Part shown: positions 61,450 to 64,000 of the stretch, piece after piece
How positions within the stretch are numbered: the stretch's first letter is position 1
How the letters are laid out: the number at the start of each line of letters is the position of its first letter
From: Mycolicibacter terrae
GTDB taxonomy: Bacteria; Actinomycetota; Actinomycetes; Mycobacteriales; Mycobacteriaceae
DNA: 64,000 bases
NCBI RefSeq assembly: GCF_010727125.1
Contig: NZ_AP022564.1
Location: 4,092,001-4,156,000 of the forward strand
Direction: 5' to 3'
Made by a program: the position numbers and the translations under genes
Notes under the pieces: model-generated
The model's database searches: none
Seen by the model: only the letters and a program-made list of their open reading frames with translations
Told to the model about the DNA's origin: nothing

Positions 61450-61935
61450 CTAAACCTGGGCGGTGGCCAGCAGTGCCCGGATGCCGTCGGGGATCGGCAC
61501 CGGCCGCCGGGTGCTGCGATCGACGTAGACGTGCACCCAGTGTCCGAGCGCGGCCAGCGCAGCCCCGGCCGCGTCGTCGACGGCTTCGGCATCCGGGGCC
61601 CGGAACACCGCGAGCCGGTAGGTGACGCTGCTGCGCCCCAAGCGGGTGACCGCCAGGCCGACCGCGAGCCGGTCCGGGAAAGCCAGTTCGCCCAGGAAAC
61701 GGCAGCCCGACTCGGCCACCACCCCCAGCTCCGGCATCGCCACCGGGTCTGCCTCGTGAACGTTGGCGGCGATCCATCCGTTGATCGCGGTGTCGAACAG
61801 TTGGTAGTACACCGCGTTGTTGAGGTGGCCGAACATGTCATTGTCGGCCCAGCGGGTCAGCACCGGCCAGTGCACCGGGAAGTCGCGGCTGGTCAACCCT
61901 TCCGGGGCGGGCGGAACCGCTGCGGCGGAACTCAT
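61450..61935 (-). CDS. Hotdog-fold acyl-CoA thioesterase, Rv0163 type
   Basis: A 161-aa 4HBT-type thioesterase: RWADNDMFGHLNNAVYYQ is the catalytic-site signature with the acidic residue, and RSSVTYRLAVF forms the next strands. Probably hydrolyses an acyl-CoA; substrate unknown. ATG 61935 is only 14 bp from the divergent ADH start, so the promoters must overlap. Confidence 0.9.
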   Translation of the reverse strand: MSSAAAVPPAPEGLTSRDFPVHWPVLTRWADNDMFGHLNNAVYYQLFDTAINGWIAANVHEADPVAMPELGVVAESGCRFLGELAFPDRLAVGLAVTRLGRSSVTYRLAVFRAPDAEAVDDAAGAALAALGHWVHVYVDRSTRRPVPIPDGIRALLATAQV

Positions 61936-61949
61936 GGTTGTATTCCAGC

Positions 61950-63065
61950 ATGGTTGCCATCCGCGGCGCGGTGCTGGAGCGGATCGGGGCGCCACGACCC
62001 TATGCGCGGTCCCGGCCGATCACGGTGACGGAGCTGGACTTGGCGCCTCCGGGACCGGGGGAACTGCTGGTCCGGGTGGAAGCCGCCGGGGTCTGCCACT
62101 CCGATCTGTCGGTGGTCAACGGCAACCGGGTGCGGCCGGTGCCGATGCTGCTCGGCCACGAATCGGCCGGCATCGTCGAGGCGATCGGTGCGGGCGTCGA
62201 CACGGTGGTGCCCGGGCAGCGGGTGGTGCTGACCTTCCTGCCCCGGTGCGGGCAGTGCGCGGCGTGCGCCACCGGGGGCCTGACCCCCTGCGAACCGGGC
62301 AGCGCGGCCAATGGCGCCGGCACCCTGCTCGGCGGCGGGATCCGGTTACGCCGGGCCGGCGAGCCGGTCTTCCACCACCTCGGTGTCTCCGGTTTCGCCA
62401 CCCACGCGGTGGTCAGCGCGACCAGCGCCGTGCCGGTGCCCGAGGACGTACCCCCGCCGGTGGCGGCGCTGCTGGGATGCGCGGTGCTGACCGGTGGCGG
62501 CGCGGTGCTGAACGTGGCCCGCCCGGCCCCCGGGCAGACGGTGGCTGTGGTCGGGCTCGGCGGGGTGGGCATGGCGGCGGTGCTGACCGTGCTGGCGCAC
62601 GACGGCGTCGATGTGATCGCGATCGACCAGCTCCCCGAGAAGCTCGCCGCGGCCAGCGGCCTGGGGGTGCAACGCACCTACACGCCGCAGCAGGCCGTCG
62701 ACGCCGGTGTGCGCGCTCCGATGGTGATCGAGGCGGTCGGCCATCCGGCCGCGCTGCAGACCGCGATCGATCTGACCGCCCCCGGGGGCCGCACCATCAC
62801 CGTCGGCCTGCCGCCGCCCGACGCCCGGATCAGTCTGTCTCCGCTGGGCTTCGTCGCCGAGGGACGCTCGCTGATCGGCAGCTATCTCGGGTCGGCGGTG
62901 CCCGCGCGGGACATCCCGCGATTCATCGCGCTGTGGCGCGCCGGGCGGTTGCCGGTGCAACAGCTGGTGTCGGCCGACATCACTCTCGACGGCATCAATG
63001 AGGCGATGGACCGGTTGGCCGACGGCGCCGCGGTGCGCCAGGTCATCACGTTCGATCAGCCGTGA
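61950..63065 (+). CDS. Zinc alcohol dehydrogenase, AdhE1 (Rv0162c) type
   Basis: A 371-aa medium-chain dehydrogenase: catalytic zinc GVCHSDLS and GHESAG, structural zinc CGQCAACATGGLTPC, NAD loop GLGGVGMAA with D in AIDQ. Substrate unknown. ATG 61950 is preferred to a TTG 12 bp upstream. It overlaps the convergent monooxygenase by 20 bp. Position beside Rv0163 and Rv0164 homologues identifies it as the AdhE1 equivalent. Confidence 0.88.
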   Translation: MVAIRGAVLERIGAPRPYARSRPITVTELDLAPPGPGELLVRVEAAGVCHSDLSVVNGNRVRPVPMLLGHESAGIVEAIGAGVDTVVPGQRVVLTFLPRCGQCAACATGGLTPCEPGSAANGAGTLLGGGIRLRRAGEPVFHHLGVSGFATHAVVSATSAVPVPEDVPPPVAALLGCAVLTGGGAVLNVARPAPGQTVAVVGLGGVGMAAVLTVLAHDGVDVIAIDQLPEKLAAASGLGVQRTYTPQQAVDAGVRAPMVIEAVGHPAALQTAIDLTAPGGRTITVGLPPPDARISLSPLGFVAEGRSLIGSYLGSAVPARDIPRFIALWRAGRLPVQQLVSADITLDGINEAMDRLADGAAVRQVITFDQP

Positions 63066-64000
63066 CCGGTTCGAAGACGAAGTCGGCGGCCCGGAACCGG
63101 CGGGTCATCGCCCAGAAGGCGCCGGCGCCGCGGGGCCACTGGGTGACCACCCGGCCGTTGGCGGCGCGGAAATAGTTGCTGCACCGGGTGGTCCATACCG
63201 TGCCGTGCATCCAGCGGTCGATCTTGGCGATGAAGGCGGCCAGCGCGGCGGGCCGCACCGCGACATAGGTTTTGCGTCGGCGCCGCAAATGTTTGAGCAC
63301 CCGGACGATATAGCGCGCTTGGGCTTCCAGCACGAAGATGACGCTGTTGGAGCCGACGTTGGTGTTGGGTCCGTAGAGCATGAAGAAGTTGGGGAATCCG
63401 GGCATCGCCATGCCCAGGTAGGCGTGCGGCCCGTCGCGCCAGGCCTGCCGCAGGGTGGTGGCGCCCTCGCCGGTCACCTCGATCTGGCCGAGGTAGTCCG
63501 CAGCGGCATACCCGGTGGCGCAGACCACCACGTCGACCTCGCACTCGGTGCCGTCCTCGGTGATCAGGGATCGCGACCGCAGGGCCTTGGCCGGGCTGGT
63601 CACCACCTCGACATTGGGTCGCTCGAGCGCGGTCAGGTAGTCCGAGGAGAACACCAGGCGTTTGCAGCCCAGCGGGTGATCGGGGGTCAGCGCGGCGCGT
63701 AGCCGGGGGTCGGTGATGCTCCGGTCCAGCAGTTCTCGAGCGGTCGCGGTGAATTGACGGGTCTTGTCGCTGCCGTTCTCGATCACCGAGATGTTCGCCT
63801 CGCTGCGCAGCCACAGCCGCATCCGGTACAGCCGCTTGGCCAGCGGGATGCGGGTGAACACCCAGTGCTCCCGCGGGGTGTAGCCGCGATCCGGTTTGGG
63901 CAGGATCCAGGTCGGCGACCGCTGCACCGAATAGACCTTCTCGGCGACCCGGGCCAGCTCCGGCACCAGCTGCGCGGCGGTGGAACCGGTTCCGAGCACG
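63046..64000 (-). CDS. Baeyer-Villiger-type flavin monooxygenase, C-terminal part (runs off the right edge)
   Basis: About 318 C-terminal residues of an FAD/NADPH monooxygenase. The visible part begins at the second Rossmann loop (VLGTGSTAAQLVPEL) and includes VVVCATGYAAADYLG, the second FAD-contact motif, and FFMLYGPNTNVGSNSVIF typical of BVMOs. The FAD N-terminal domain and the BVMO fingerprint lie beyond base 64000. Substrate unknown; ketone or sterol oxidation would fit the neighbourhood. Confidence 0.88.
   Translation of the reverse strand, partial: VLGTGSTAAQLVPELARVAEKVYSVQRSPTWILPKPDRGYTPREHWVFTRIPLAKRLYRMRLWLRSEANISVIENGSDKTRQFTATARELLDRSITDPRLRAALTPDHPLGCKRLVFSSDYLTALERPNVEVVTSPAKALRSRSLITEDGTECEVDVVVCATGYAAADYLGQIEVTGEGATTLRQAWRDGPHAYLGMAMPGFPNFFMLYGPNTNVGSNSVIFVLEAQARYIVRVLKHLRRRRKTYVAVRPAALAAFIAKIDRWMHGTVWTTRCSNYFRAANGRVVTQWPRGAGAFWAMTRRFRAADFVFEPVTADRT

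Noticed and set aside
1..64000. CRISPR arrays, insertion sequences, prophage, tRNA or rRNA genes
   Set aside because: No regularly spaced repeats, transposase or integrase motifs, or cloverleaf/rRNA sequences were recognised. The mce accessory operon shows no obvious mobility genes or att-like repeats.

Overview
The window is high-GC actinobacterial DNA from a mycobacterium, most likely a non-tuberculous species. It carries MmpL3, MmpL11, Zmp1, the metallothionein MymT, the copper repressor RicR, the orphan Mce-associated proteins OmamA/OmamB and two complete mce loci. From recalled knowledge of M. tuberculosis H37Rv, the gene order runs backwards through the Rv0214-Rv0162c block, with insertions and losses. 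Gene names by orthology come from recognised protein features and synteny; no search was run.

Layout. 1-5730 (mostly minus): start of a FadD4-type acyl-CoA synthetase, a relic of a TetR regulator with a nearby palindrome, GTP-dependent PEP carboxykinase pckA with a 29-bp dyad in its promoter region, and a coupled pair of degenerate GTPase-like proteins (Rv0210/Rv0209 type). 5869-18296: trmB, a NYN-domain protein, mmpL3, a PerM-type membrane protein, an Rv0204c-type membrane protein, an Rv0203-type hemophore, mmpL11 with a small DNA-binding-like partner, and omamB/omamA. 18350-22824: zmp1, an LdtMt4-type L,D-transpeptidase and an MFS exporter. 22902-27102: copper and branched-chain amino-acid block. 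A DUF305 lipoprotein and ricR form an operon behind a RicR box, next to ilvD; mymT has a second RicR box in its promoter. 27136-33214: HExxH protein, DUF2786 protein, monoacylglycerol lipase, SDR, an NDMA-type alcohol dehydrogenase under a KstR-like operator, pirin, and a secreted phosphodiester-glycosidase-like protein.

33242-45706: a Mce-associated protein and an exported unknown on the minus strand, then a complete plus-strand mce operon (two YrbE permeases, six Mce proteins, a Mam protein, a secreted DUF3298 protein). Its YrbE-A differs clearly from the mce1-4 types. Its third Mce gene is frameshifted at a C6 run. 45737-60914 (minus): fadD5, a possible 77-codon ORF, yrbE1A-yrbE1B-mce1A-F-mam1A-D and a DUF1275 membrane gene, i.e. 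the mce1 locus. The two mce operons converge. 60973-64000: TB18.5-type START-like protein, Rv0163-type thioesterase, AdhE1-type alcohol dehydrogenase, and the 3' part of a flavin monooxygenase.

The main theme is the mycobacterial envelope and lipid economy: lipid import (Mce), export (MmpL3/11), activation (FadD4/FadD5), hydrolysis (monoacylglycerol lipase), oxidation (ADHs, SDR) and gluconeogenesis (pckA), plus a copper-defence module. The most unusual sequence signal is a small repeat present as tandem pairs at the 3' ends of two unrelated genes. It lies in the same orientation and the same reading frame in both, giving both proteins a shared SASLD-x-GEAT tail. Many starts here also show TAnnnT 6-8 nt before the start codon, the mark of leaderless mycobacterial transcripts, which helped choose starts.
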